From assembly GCA_016210745.1 (NCBI GenBank), contig JACQTO010000156.1, positions 1 through 64,000 on the forward strand: a stretch of DNA of 64,000 nt, read 5' to 3'. This document shows positions 31,201 through 38,800 of the stretch, piece after piece. Both the position numbers and the translations under genes were made by a program. The notes beneath the pieces were generated by a model. It saw only the letters and a program-made list of their open reading frames with translations, did not search any database and was not told the DNA's origin. How positions within the stretch are numbered: position 1 is the stretch's first letter; each line of letters opens with the position of its first letter. This stretch comes from Betaproteobacteria bacterium. Its GTDB lineage: Bacteria > Pseudomonadota > Gammaproteobacteria > Burkholderiales > SG8-39.

Positions 31201-32364
31201 GGCATCGACCGCGGCCTTGAAACCAACGCGATCCTCGAGCTTTCCGGCAAGCTTAACGTCACGGGCGCGGGCGGCTTCATCTTCGACCGTTATGCCGACA
31301 ACGATTACAAGTTCGTGAACATGGATGCAGCGGCCGACAAGGTCACCATTGGCCACGTCAGCCCGCAAGGCGGCCTCAAGATCGATGCGAGCTTCAGCAA
31401 GGTGATCGATCCGGGCATCGAGTACACGCTCACGCTGTCGCTCAAAGGAACCAGTGTCAGTGTAAGTTTGGCCGCCGGGACGGGGGCCGCGTCTGTGGTT
31501 GGTGGGTTTGTCTTTAACGGCGTCACGCTGGACGGCGGCTTTGGTCTATTGTCGACGGTTGGCAAGACCTCGTTCGATTCCGTCAGCGTGAAGACCAACG
31601 ACAGCGCATTCACGCCACCCACGGGCGGCGCGATGCTCGCCGCGGAAGCGCCTGCGGTGATAACCGGCTTTGAAACGGGGCTGACGCAGGCGCAGCTCGA
31701 TGCGGTGCTTGCCGCTTCCAGCGCGCAGTGGACCAAGCTGCTTGGTGCCGGTGATCCGCGCCTCGCCTTGCTGGCGAATGTGCGTATCTCAGTCTCCGAT
31801 CTGAACGGTTTGGTGTTGGGTAGCAACGATGGCACCAATATCTTAGTGGACACTGATGCGGCAGGTTACGGCTGGTTCGTCGATACCTCACCCGCCGACA
31901 GCGACGAGTTCCGCATCCGCGTGGACCGCAATGTGCTTGGCGCGGCCCCTTCGAGCGAGGCATATGGCCGCATGGACCTGCTCACCGTCGTAACGCACGA
32001 GCTGGGACACGTAATGGGCATCGATCACGACGCGGGCGGGCTGGCGGTTATGGACGATGATCTCGAGGCAGGTGCGCGTTATCTGCTCGAAGGCGTGCCG
32101 GCGGCGGATCCGCAACCGTCCGATACGGCCAGGGTTCGTGTCGCAGAGACACCTGCGGCGAGCAAGGTGCCGTTCGCGTTTGACGACGCGTTCAATACCG
32201 GTGTGCCGGCGCGGAACGGGGTCATCGACTGGGGCGATGGCAGCGGCCTGAACAAACCGTTGTTCTCTCCCTATGCGTCGACCAAGGCTTGGACGAATGT
32301 GAACTTCTCCGATTTCCTGGTCAGGTTCTCCAACAAAGGAAGCAGTGCAAGCCGTTCGATCTGA
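16276..32364 (+). CDS. Giant LEPR-XLL-type protein 1 (5362 aa) with RTX-like calcium-binding repeats and C-terminal metzincin-like domain
   Basis: SD AAGGAG before ATG 16276. Leader ending RMEAFEPRILLSAD; many GGxGxDxxxGxxGND-type repeats (about 24.7-30.2 kb); twin beta-sandwich modules; HELGHVMGIDH...AVMDDDL near the C-terminus. Confidence 0.93.
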   Translation: MSIHSQSTERTPISIPSLAELFSGRLGQHFRAMADWRKRGLLGKAAQHKRRRSRMRMEAFEPRILLSADFLPVAADGIADGLNQLGNETAFFLNAEDQWLSDRVPILLEASEDANGDPVYESPTVRDLLSVPVNANGDLDTNGDPNIDDPFWDTDNDEAVLDGLDVNNDGVVDPGEFVQAWFFNPIEVYLHSVTSGDTTEDFTDFLKGSLLADLDHTLTEFSTPGHPSDISKVEFEIVDAKVFDTTEDPDAEFTFSVGFALTITQAMPIDLGLQADALKILPFTGTADNSATPKVPVNSSLSFAFDFGIHTGGQDSANINGFDFFVRKAEPILASVVAGDTGLNFNLNVGFLGASVVNGSLDLQADVETQLLDPDDPVVLGFTDAQLGVEQTGGSVTAANPLVTANLAHEAGFFLRIGNLGISTPLAVADNNSDGDPLSAVTADIDAALVAAGLGDLVDVSLDAANKVRFDLVATTATPLGFPDESLAEFGTLLATPDGDGPNIYEFNASQTFLLSLDGALPKLVTVRFPDPSRTDIGFANDQTAAASALVAPSAASVFDVSGDANFTVTVRKSDGTEESVAFTLTATETDGNASAAALAQDIDDQMLGSAVWPLVLVSADGDGHIRFNPLDGTSAIRVQASGTATSEIGFAADASATLGLLAADTAVANLSDAARFKLTLTSDTGGGTSTATSLVVVPDNNRASLNDLATDINAAIDSALGANRIDVFVSGGKILLKALDANVLAFSVTTINENLGDLVGDVNQALTKAGFAGQVTASNIGGQLALTAAGSKSLEISRTLTFDAGVTYAELLFEPTADLFDASEGADSKVHMKLPVKVLPGLYDEIGAAANWNPANVAIVANFDPFLSNVAEFDKDITNRFELDFSYTPEPGVPDQDSPAVPVPTVASLTDEVRLVNFGELLNFNIVGAESMIGLLGGLGTALQQLSDSIDFTTFEIPFADATLSDLLNIADTDKKRYSGLIDLLMFDTGGDGVDGTNADANKLLKKITVDSTSYLVPSFSTAQTLAARLDALIDGPLSGFGGINATYDKTSNELTYQIDLQASDRTAVPTTVTFEHDVELDPFTKLTIDYAVPPAETSVDLRGRSGLGMTFGVDLTPPGAVIFESTELADLHGDTGVDIRAEAAVTGETGVRSVFGITRDSTFKISLDGGPAYDVDLSAASTDTNTSIQQLANDIKAAINTALNGTPYAGLVLVGWDAGNPERLGIQHANPGGTIQIDVASSDPFVTELGFPNRLTSGEPTPFHTLIAQKDAPLLVGRLSGFGPATFQIDILKDHDGNAVVADPVTVTVTVDATSGNVTIQDLVADVDNALIAAGLGGKIKAGFDNSSSHGSRLVLIAGDGDPLTNDTQIEFTVRATNTKAHDELGLPNVATAANRQDFVIFDRAGIAHPITLDPAGLDRTDLSYDPKTGLPNDPTVGDVIKVINAWFPDPDGAGLEKPLVEASFNGTHTGLRLVTSGAGPEQFRVETINASGSLIGLGLFLTGDDDLPDTFGHGDPNLIEGGGIGLTRLDQRFFVRDAQLRIDGVQVKTPDAGVPGEGLYGIVGVDATVTGSLLANVTAQLTDPANSLSWKNQITLTELLDKETGGTLAHPVVSKVTELAYDDTITGGFNVGGRVEGATSHATAVIVGIVGDDGASDPDGKLQLANVKGFFQNDEILVGTKGGVLSGGAYANGTASAAADFGSFDLDITVQPGFGDLAFDPADFGALDGASYTVPFKLTGFGEPFGPTAPATSALDLSLLGDLEALDKLSYDHFAAALGGLLDVLNDVQAGFTQLTTPLPAINRSVSDLLSLVAGFERGVANADARFDAANEAIGPDGLGLPALRLQDMGRALRGAFGLADGANPLSSGAVDWVLLDYAPTNGEVLLSMQLHEDVSTKLGLDIVTGPGLPHLTSAGVLEVSGHLDTRLHVAIDLADPTQIDLLNVSRIDGALHVQGEGQEYVTGDDGLGMVFRSSIGPLAVFIQDGDALIDFEFSLPGLDFGGSTRKALASVEFADFKPPFISKSTIDIVLPMFYGGEGPDNFIGEYKAIGTVGSVAVTQPDFSKIVEAITAGTQPYDPFENILLAIDTLDLYLESMSDQLSSDVLGIELPFIGDQMADVLFIEDFRSTLIRELKNGVENAVNPTAQTVTDILSGLFGTGGALDDYVTGAVLVSSQLLGPAASRYRQWNFTIAHTGTNADTIVVDDFDIGPDHMGFDIKAPVTVKVDWSVEIGFGVDFGNGAYIEVSDADEVDVGLTITMPTNMASVAYQGELGYLGLNVTDPGPASGAKVNFVVNVDGDSSAGRLGFADLGSLNPLAKISGDALNGIDSAATFHLVTRNSAGMPDLQADLVFDWHLDEQGVAGLNGDAVTQGITLIALNSMKLDALSGLRNLVGDAFEEVAKYIEPFMPVVDILSAPIPILSDLAGEPFTLLDLAAIFGDVDPRFIEAVADILDVITEIDDLVNSPHLLDLGSLVLFDPNAGITNFDPGIVSSRLDSINVANLSTLSGMTYNDPLFQQQVNNMPLIDLLRSVEALDIPIVTDARQGIKMLLGESADLITYELPPLGVSFDYLQVFPVWGPLAVSIEISFGFTVDLHGVGFDTTGYMRYAEGGFRNPGLIFDGFFLSDGDLVTKADLPDVTFEFGLVGAAELNIGIARAGVGGGIDATIIFDWHDSIPDGNVHISELAGNVIAADGNPLAVFDVSGALTFQMFAFLEISLLGIDEEFPITPETELFSFNESFDRDPILATQSGDTLYLNMGPNAEDRLNGDTSDGNEALSLKYSGGKVYVWSSQLGVAEGDAQEFSGVKHIVGLGGEGNDTITLRDFDGSKITGDFDGGVGDDSIQYTSTSASNSWVGARIVGGLGNDTLSGGDANDVIIGGEGNDTIYGNGGYDILFGDQGRVADTVTVPFISSRITDSDGEDKIDGGSGDDVVIGAGGSDTLGGGEGTDLIIGDGGRFEYSTTGGHVNVAALRPAGYTLEDPGTYKDPTLISNQIDAIQDAVLDKIHATELGLGGNDVIKGGGGNDLVLGGTGDDDIEGNGGDDILLGGKGFDYLRGGTENDTMFGGDQADVMDGNAGNDVMSGDAGNDFMHGNDGNDVMKGGTGGDVMFGDAGDDQVFGQTEPDLLFGGADDDLVVGGTSNDVMFGDDGLVVKIDPNPAAPDNGKYIGMGSHSLAAGAFADGDIRTVDLIVTDVRANDGDDMMSGDAGDDLMFGGGGDDLMGGDVDARLPNAGTNTSISEDVLIGDGGKVVFNQRRFKTIESVIGADTTGTPFDDVIYGDNGNDYIIGGRGSDLLFGGHGKVVTDVAAQTLGAFRGATDANASDNDIIVGDNGRLEFAGSAIAANFGVLERVLTTDTANDTGGHEYAEGQLGDDVIFGGVNGSVDVLFGNVGNDVILGDNGELDFAFGQDTLSPLDDDANLNTLDLIRSYRDGLGGIDIISGNAGYDVLIGGTAGDEMYGDDATASSGAADGEDIMLGDNADIFLIGTAGRLKVRVAEMTTGTAVDLITTTDTAANEDTGGPDTMSGNAMADIMLGGVNNDDGIGDPEVDTMYGDRAVPTVTTIANDGDDILLGDDGLLDFTFPPDTTNRDILDLIRSFEDGLGGKDVISGNKGLDVAIGGTGGDVIYGDDWAASAGASDLGDLLLGDNADIFLVNPNGASGGDIKLVLNAAVKTIKTTDEENPGYGGSDTISGNAKGDIIAGGVKGDTLYGDRASPNVTTIADEGNDSILGDNGSFEWLSNGRFSEITGIDILANNADLYAKYGSNAFDTDLTTLDLITTEQPTSGGRDLIYGDQGKDVVFGGTDADTIYGDDGDETGDSANNDVLFGDHGRIYPQFPRFQLPNSTTLISANFPSRNFFAINVGNTAGGEGDRMWGEEGADVMLGQQGDDRMWGGSGDDDMTGGHNAAGGYDELTAPAIVATLNPQVNDLMDGGSGDDAMAGDNAIIWRRGDDVSPRFRLLTATSLYTTDFDSITTNVDTLDQSDPDDAVGRDIQLLDHSDAVQATPLGRFGNDVMAGGADSDVMFGELGNDLMQGDGLIGGLAVLPPYVTRQIDVVDTGSNPDTDETLYFNIPELATDADDYMEGNGGNDVMYGGLGQDDLIGGSSELFGLDGANAALLGFIGEQLRPDGSDVIYGGAGNPVRLARNDFVGATDTDVGTSVTVGGLPTADDPMVSLAGRHARDADFIMGDNSDVFRPVKAPDDFYAFNYDNYGTLKIVPRAMQQLDYTLGGADFAGGTYSNGVANGDNGLADLIHGESGDDYIFGMTGSDVIFGNSDDDDIVGGYGHDWISGGTGQDGVLGDDGLIRTSRNSTLGEPLYAVAPLLPSNQDNPKFSQGDVLDELIATPGNIQMATINISGELKKTADITPFSFDPNWLALDDEFPDNIDGTPFADDIIFGGLGSDFLHGGSGDDAISGAEALEHAYVPTYDVNGAPKGAIDLGYLAVGLPSETNPGDVLAFNSQDVDGQHLNNRFRAGEFSLYDEFDPRRKIQIVLTSSNPLAPVGAAYKGQTGVTEVGEYLLNFDKTEGVFRAGGTVPKATGQQTETYSAVNDDGRDLIFGDLGNDWLVGGTGRDDLFGGWGNDYLNADDNLETETTGVAAQFDNESPDTHPYYEDRAYGGAGRDVLVGNTGGDRLIDWVGEYNSYLVPYAPFGQASVSRTLMPHLHEFLYALSAGDGADPTRNADTGADAARNGEPDAEMGLVLQKDVAWQDQTGAPADPQAGNIPGGARDVLRSAGFNDGTLSGLAVDSGSFTVSGGALKVSAESLGKDAAAVFYVDEQLPSYYEFLASVKVEKPTAGWKANSFLIFDYFDSTDFKFAGVDISTNKLVIGYRDASGWQVVKDAPSLLKAGITYNMAVYVNGTNVTLIVDNKTIMSYTFGQRMIDGEGYGLNMGMLGLGSDNSRGSFDNVVVQRVPPAYTLQQTEEFTDGTGTLFDGETFGNWQVVNGRYEGTVVGGQTAYSLVDLGIDRGLETNAILELSGKLNVTGAGGFIFDRYADNDYKFVNMDAAADKVTIGHVSPQGGLKIDASFSKVIDPGIEYTLTLSLKGTSVSVSLAAGTGAASVVGGFVFNGVTLDGGFGLLSTVGKTSFDSVSVKTNDSAFTPPTGGAMLAAEAPAVITGFETGLTQAQLDAVLAASSAQWTKLLGAGDPRLALLANVRISVSDLNGLVLGSNDGTNILVDTDAAGYGWFVDTSPADSDEFRIRVDRNVLGAAPSSEAYGRMDLLTVVTHELGHVMGIDHDAGGLAVMDDDLEAGARYLLEGVPAADPQPSDTARVRVAETPAASKVPFAFDDAFNTGVPARNGVIDWGDGSGLNKPLFSPYASTKAWTNVNFSDFLVRFSNKGSSASRSI
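16448..16492 (+). other. LEPR-XLL-type motif of giant protein 1
   Basis: EAFEPRILLSADF at the end of a ~70-aa leader, following KRRRSRMRM. Confidence 0.85.
16768..16806 (+). other. EF-hand-like Ca-binding loop
   Basis: DVNNDGVVDPGEF fits the 12-residue EF-hand loop DxNxDGxVDxxE. Confidence 0.55.
24700..30200 (+). other. RTX/hemolysin-type calcium-binding repeat region, giant protein 1
   Basis: Dense GGxGNDxxxG nonapeptide-like repeats, e.g. GGLGNDTLSGGDANDVIIGGEGNDTIYGNGGYDILFGDQG and GGGGNDLVLGGTGDDDIEGNGGDDILLGGKGFDYLRGG. Confidence 0.9.
31680..32095 (+). other. Metzincin/matrixin-like zinc metallopeptidase domain, giant protein 1
   Basis: HELGHVMGIDH at 31996-32028 (HExxHxxGxxH), with a downstream Met-turn candidate AVMDDDL. 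Confidence 0.75.
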
Positions 32365-32721
32365 CCTAGAAGTCGCACCGGGACCGCTATTAACGGGTAT
32401 CCGAGGTTGGGCGCGTGCCACATGCAGCGCAGGGGGTGGCCCTTTTCGGCATCAATCACGCGTGGGATCGCGGACAGCAGGACATTCGCGATCCAGCGCC
32501 GAGGGGCAACCAAAATGTTGTCAAGTCCGACAGACATTCTCGGTAAATCAAGGGGCTGGGATCCGTTTGCAATTTGAAGCACGAAGAGCAATAACAATCA
32601 CTAATTTCAAATGGTTACTGTGAAATTACTGCGAACTGTATAGTTTATTTATTCAGATACTGTAGTAGGGTTAACCATAAGAATAAATGACTGTGGGCTT
32701 GAGGAGGGTGCCGCCCTGAGG

Positions 32722-32766
32722 GAGTCGCGCGGGCATTTTTTACGAGAGAGAGCGACTCTCGAGTCG
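32722..32766 (+). promoter_or_regulatory. Overlapping, mutually exclusive inverted repeats in the leader of giant gene 2
   Basis: GAGTCGC (32722-32728) can pair with GCGACTC (32752-32758). CGACTC (32753-32758) can instead pair with GAGTCG (32761-32766). CGAGAG (32743-32748) can pair with CTCTCG (32756-32761). Confidence 0.35.
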
Positions 32767-32790
32767 TCCTGAACACGCAACGGTTTAGGG

Positions 32791-32815
32791 TCAAGAATCA
32801 AGAATCAAGAATCAA
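32791..32815. repeat. Heptanucleotide tandem repeat (TCAAGAA)3 TCAA just upstream of giant gene 2
   Basis: TCAAGAA TCAAGAA TCAAGAA TCAA, starting 52 bp before the ATG at 32843. Confidence 0.85.
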
Positions 32816-32842
32816 TAAATTATCTCTCCTGGGGAGTCCGTC

Positions 32843-35800
32843 ATGAGTGACGCAAATTCGACCACCACCCTTGCCCAACAGACTTACAAGTTTCGCTTGC
32901 CGAGCTTGTTCGAGCTGTTCTTCGGACGCCTAGCGCGGTGGGTGCGGCAATTGCGCGAATGGCGAAAGCGCGGCCTGCTCAAGAAGGCGTTGGCACACAA
33001 GCGCCGGCGGACTTTGGTCCCGCGCATCGAGGCGCTGGAGCCGAGGGTGCTGCTGTCGGCGGATGCGTCATATGCGTATGGCGTTGCTGATATAACGCAT
33101 TTCAATGACGGTGATCTGCTCAACAACGACTACATTCTCGATGTCTACGATGACGCCGGGGTGGACAAGCTCCGCTTGCGTGCCGAAGACGGCAGCAATC
33201 TCGCTTCAGGCGTACTTGCTGATGATGGCGTCAACAGAATCACCATCACGGGCGATAACGTGCTTGGCGATCAACTGTCGATCGATTTGAGCAACATTGC
33301 CGGGCAGGCCGGCGCCGATCCTCGCTACGACATCGAAGTGATTTTTGACGGAAATAGCATCGTTTCAGGCGGCGCTATCTTCGGTCTAGACGACTGCGCG
33401 ACAATCATCGGTGACGGCGGCTACGAGCTGCAATCCTTCAAGCTCACGGGCACCGACGACATCACCATCGTCGGCAGCATCCAGGCGCTGGGCGACATTA
33501 CGATCGAATCCAAGGCCACCAGCAACGGCGGTCTGCTCGGAACCGACATCCTCGCCGATGCGTTCTCGGCGATTGTGATGAACAGCGGCACGTTGACCGG
33601 TTTGAATATTTCGTTGACCGCGGATTCTACGGTCAATGTCGATGGCGACAACGTCTCGCTCATCGGCAGTATCGCGGTTGGCGGCGTGGTATCCAATTCC
33701 GATGCCGGTGTCACGATCAACGGCGGGGTAATTGACGCTGACGGCAATCTTGCCATTTCAGCCACCTCCACGGTGACGACGGTCGTATCGCGCGCGCCCG
33801 ATACCAAAGCCGCGGACGGCAGTGCAAGTAGCACTTCTGCCGACGCCGTCATCGCAATATCCGTAGTGTCGAGTGATGCGACAGCCAGCGTTGTTGGCGG
33901 CAAGCTTACGGCCGGCGGTACCGCGGATATTGATGCCACGAACGATGTCACCGTGACCACTACCGCGGATGGCAGTGCCGGGGCAAACGCCGGCACCGCG
34001 GCGGGAGCGGTGCTGGGCTTTTCGCTGGTGACCGGGGATACCCAGGCTAAGGTAACCGGGGGCTCGATCAGCGCGGACGACGTCAATTTGTCTTCGGTGG
34101 CGACGCATATCATCAATACCTCTGCCATTTCCACGCAGGATGGCGCGGCCAGCAGCGCGGGCGGTACCAACCAGTCCGAGACCAAGCTCGCAGACCCGCG
34201 CGGCGACGGCACCGGCGCCGGCAAGGATGCCGACAAGGCGGCAACAACTGACGGCGACGTGAGTTTCGCCGCGGCAGTCGCGGTCTCAGTGCATACCGGC
34301 AAGGTTGAAGCTTCGGTGGCCAACGCTACGGTCACTGCGGACGATGGTGCGGGTACGCCGGACGACATCAAACTGAAAGCGTCTGCCACCAAAACGGTCA
34401 CCGCCAAGGCGGATGGCAGCCAGACGACGGAAGATGCCACGGGCGTGGGCATTGGTGTCGCGATCGGGATCGTCGATACCGATACGCATGCAACGCTAGG
34501 CGGTGCCACGACCTCCCTGACCGCTACCGACGTGACGCTGTCGGCCCTCATGCCGCAAAGCGATTTTATCGTTGAAGCAAAATCGGGGGCGTCCAGCTCG
34601 GGCACCGCGATCGCCGGTTCCCTCGCGATGAACTTTGTGTTTATTGACACCGGTGCCAAAGTGCTTGCGGGCTCCAGCGTCAATCTCAACGGCGCCAATC
34701 TTGTCTTGGACTCTCAGGCCACCACGCACGGCGACGCCAAGGGCGTTGCGGCCGCGGGCTTGGGTTCGAAATCCGGGGATACGGGTGTCGGCATCTCGGT
34801 GGCGCTCAGCGTGTACGAGACAGATACGGTTGCGGTGATCGAAGACAATGCGACGCTCACGAGCGGCCATGACGTCACCCTCAAGGCCACGGGCAGCCAC
34901 GCGGTGAACACCACGGCCGAAGGCGGCGGCGCGGCGAAGGACGGCACGGGCGCAGGCGGGGCGTTGGCGATTACCGTGGCGAATAACACTACCGAGGCAA
35001 GAATCGGTACCGCGGGTAGCGCATTGGATGTGACCGGCGCCGTCAACGCTACGGCCGATCATCATGGCTCGAGCACGACCACTGCTAATGCGGATGCGAA
35101 CGGCACGTCGACAGCGGTGGGTGCGGCAATAGCGCTGGGGTTTGTAAACGATACCGCGCGGGCCAGCACAGCACGCAACCTCACCGCCGATGGCGCGGTT
35201 AGCTTTACGGCGCGCGCGGATGCTTCGAGCAAGTCCGAGGCCAAGGCAAGTGCGGCGGGTGCGGACAAGGCTAAGGAAAGCGCCAAGAGCAATAGCAGCG
35301 CGGACGACCAGACCGGCAAGGCCACAGGGCTGGCTAAAGACAGATCCGGCGATAGCAGCTTAAGTGTTGGCAAGAAGGCCTCGACCGACGATGGCAATGG
35401 AGGTGGTGGGTCGGTGAGTGTGGGTGCGGCGCTGGCGCTGAACATTGCCTCGAGCGTGGCGGACGCCTCGCTCAGTGGGGTGAGCATCATTGCGGGAGAT
35501 GGGGTTGGCACGGGTGCGCTGAATCTCAAATCCGAGAACAACATGGACGCCTCGGCGATAGCGGACGCCTCGGCGGCCGAAGGCAAGACCGGCACCAGCG
35601 TGGGCATCGGGATTGCGCTGAACATAGCGGACATGCAGAACCACGCCAACGTGGGCGCGGGCACGGCGGTGACGGCTGACGGCGTGAGTGTGCAGGCGTT
35701 GATGAAGGACGTGGGTGGGGACAAGACGCACAAGTTTGCGGCGAAGGCGACCTCGGGCGCGAGCGGTGGTGACACCGGTGTGGCGGGTTCGTTTGCGCTG

Positions 35801-38800
35801 AACTACTCCAAGGCGCAGGCCGATGCGGGGTTGAAGACGGTGTTGACGGTGGATGCGGGCGCGGGGGATGTGGTGATCAGCGCGGCGAACACCACCGATG
35901 CGCAAGTCGAAGCGAAGGCCAAAGCGGGTAAGGCGGGGGAAACCGGGGTAGGCGTCTCGGTGGGCATCAACGTGGCGGTGGACAACGACACGCGGGCGCT
36001 GATTGCGGACGGGACGACGCTGAGCGGTGGCAAGGACGTGACGCTGACGGCGACGGGCAGTCACGTGGTGAACACCACGGCCGAAGGCGGCGGCGCGGCG
36101 AAGGACGGCACGGGTGTAGGCGGTGCGCTGGCGCTGACGGTGGCGGACAACGAGACCGAAGCGCGGATCGGCACGGGCACGGGGCTGGACGTGACGGGCA
36201 AGGTGGACGTGACGGCGAGCCAGCATGGGGCGAGCGTGACCACGGCCAAGGGAGACGGGACGGGCTCCTCGACGGCGGTGGGTGTGGCCTTGGCGCTGGG
36301 GTTTGTGGACGACAGTGCGATCGCGACCACGGGGCGCAACATCACGGCCGATGGGGCGGTGAGTTTTACGGCCAGTGCGGATGGTTCGAGCAAGTCGGAG
36401 GCCAAGGCAAGCGCGGAGGGTGCGGACTCGAAGAAGGAATCGGACAAAGGCAACACCAAGGCCGACGACCAAAGCAAGAGCGCAGCCGGCCTGGCGAGCA
36501 AGCAGTCGGGCGAGACCAAGAAAGCCGATGGCAAGAAAGCCTCGACCGACGATGGCAATGGAGGTGGTAGCTCGGTGAGTGTGGGTGCGGCGCTGGCGCT
36601 GAACATTGCCTCGAGCGTGGCGGACGCCTCGCTCAGTGGGGTGAGCATCATTGCGGGAGATGGGGTTGGCACGGGTGCGCTGAGCCTCAAATCCGAGAAC
36701 AACATGGACGCCTCGGCGATAGCGGACGCCTCGGCGGCGTTGGGTGGAGCAGGCAAGGCGCTCGAGTTTAACGGGGCAAGCGGGGTGGATGATGGTGCGG
36801 CGGAGACCATCACGCTGAGCGCGGGTCACGGCCTGGTGACGGGCGACAAGGTGGTCTACAACAAGGGCGACAACGCGAATACGGCTGTGGGTGGGTTGAC
36901 CGGAGGGGGCAACTATTTTGTTCACGTATCCGGCAACGACATCAAGCTGTATGACACCAAGGCGAATGCTCAGGCTGGCGGGGCCACGGGACTCGTGGAT
37001 CTCACGGATGGCAGTGGTGCGGGACACAATCTCAAGAAACTATCCACTTCGTCGGGCACTGCTGTAGGTATAGGCATAGCGCTGAACATAGCGGACATGC
37101 AGAACCATGCCAATGTGGGCGCGGGCACGGCGGTGACGGCTGACGGCGTGAGTGTGCAGGCGTTGATGAAGGACGTTGGTGGGGACAAGACGCACAAATT
37201 TGCGGCCAAGGCGACCTCGGGCGCGAGCGGTGGTGACACCGGTGTGGCGGGTTCGTTTGCGCTGAACTACTCCAAGGCGCAGGCCGATGCGGGATTGAAG
37301 ACGGTGTTGACGGTGGATGCGGGCGCGGGGGATGTGGTGATCAGCGCGGCGAACACCACGGATGCGCAAGTGGAAGCGAAGGCGAAAGCCGGTAAAGCGG
37401 GTGACACCGGGGTCGGCGTCTCGGTGGGCATCAACGTGGCGGTGGACAACGACACGCGGGCGCTGATTGCGGACGGGACGACGCTGAGCGGTGGCAAGGA
37501 CGTGACGCTGACGGCGACGGGCAGCCACGTGGTGAACACCACGGCCGAGGGCGGTGGTATGTCCACCGGTGCCACGGGTGTGGGCGGTGCGCTGGCGCTG
37601 ACGGTGGCGGACAACGAGACCGAAGCGCGGATCGGCACGGGCACGGGGTTGGACGTGACGGGCAAGGTGGACGTGACGGCGAGCCAGCATGGGGCGAGCC
37701 TGACCACGGCCAAGGGAGACGGGACGGGTTCCTCGACGGCGGTGGGTGTGGCCTTGGCGCTGGGGTTTGTGGACGACAGTGCGATCGCGACCACGGGGCG
37801 CAACATCACGGCCGATGGGGCGGTGAGTTTTACGGCCAGTGCCGATGGTTCGAGCAAGTCCGATGCGATTGCCTCGGCAAAAGGCACAACGGCGAAGGCT
37901 GAGTCGGACAAAGGCAGCACCAAGGCCGACGACCAAAGCAAGAGCGCTGCGGGTCTGGCCAGCAAGCAATCCGGCGAGACGAAATCCGTTGATCAGCAGA
38001 AAGGCAGCGCCAGTACCGAGAGCGGCAGCGTGAGCGTGGCGGCGTCGCTGGCACTGAATATCGCAAACAACAATGCTATCGCCACCATCGGCGACGGCTT
38101 GACTGTCGTGGCCGGGGATGGCCCGGGCATCGGAAGCTTGACTGCGCGATCCGCAAATCTGATGTCGGCCGAGGCGATTGCACAAGGTGTTGCGAGCACG
38201 AAGGCCGATGGCGACGCCATCGGTATTGGTGTGGCGATCAACATTGCGCAGGAGAACAACGAAGCATCGGTAGGTGCGGGAGCCAATGTCACGGCGGATG
38301 GCGCCATCATCGAAGCGACGATGGTCGAGCGCGATATAGCCTTGACCGCTCAAAGCGTCAATGTGATCGATGCCGGAAGCGGCGGTTCAGCCGATCCCGA
38401 CCACGAAACCATTTTTCTCGGTGCGGGCCACCACCTTTCCACCGGCGAAAAGGTGAAATACCAGAAAGGGGATTCCGGCAACACAGCCATCGGCGGCTTG
38501 ACCGACAACACGGACTACTACGTCAGGGTAGCGGATGGCGGATTTGTAAGACTGTACGACACCGAAGCGCACGCCAAAGCCGGTGGAAGTGACGGACTCA
38601 AAGACTTGACATCGGCGGGTACCGGCACGGGGCATAAATTCGAACATGGCGGGATTTTGGGCCTGGGCGCCTCGGACGTCGTGTTCAACCCCAGCTCGCA
38701 GCATCGCGTGATCGACCTCGGTACAGGGCACAGCCTGAGAACCGGTGACGCGATCGTCTATGAGGACGGGGGTGGCGCGCTCTTGGGCGGACTGGAAGAC

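Noticed and set aside
34880-38000. CRISPR-like array because of repeated DNA
   Set aside because: Repeats are ~1.16 kb, in-frame and coding, with no short repeat/spacer periodicity.
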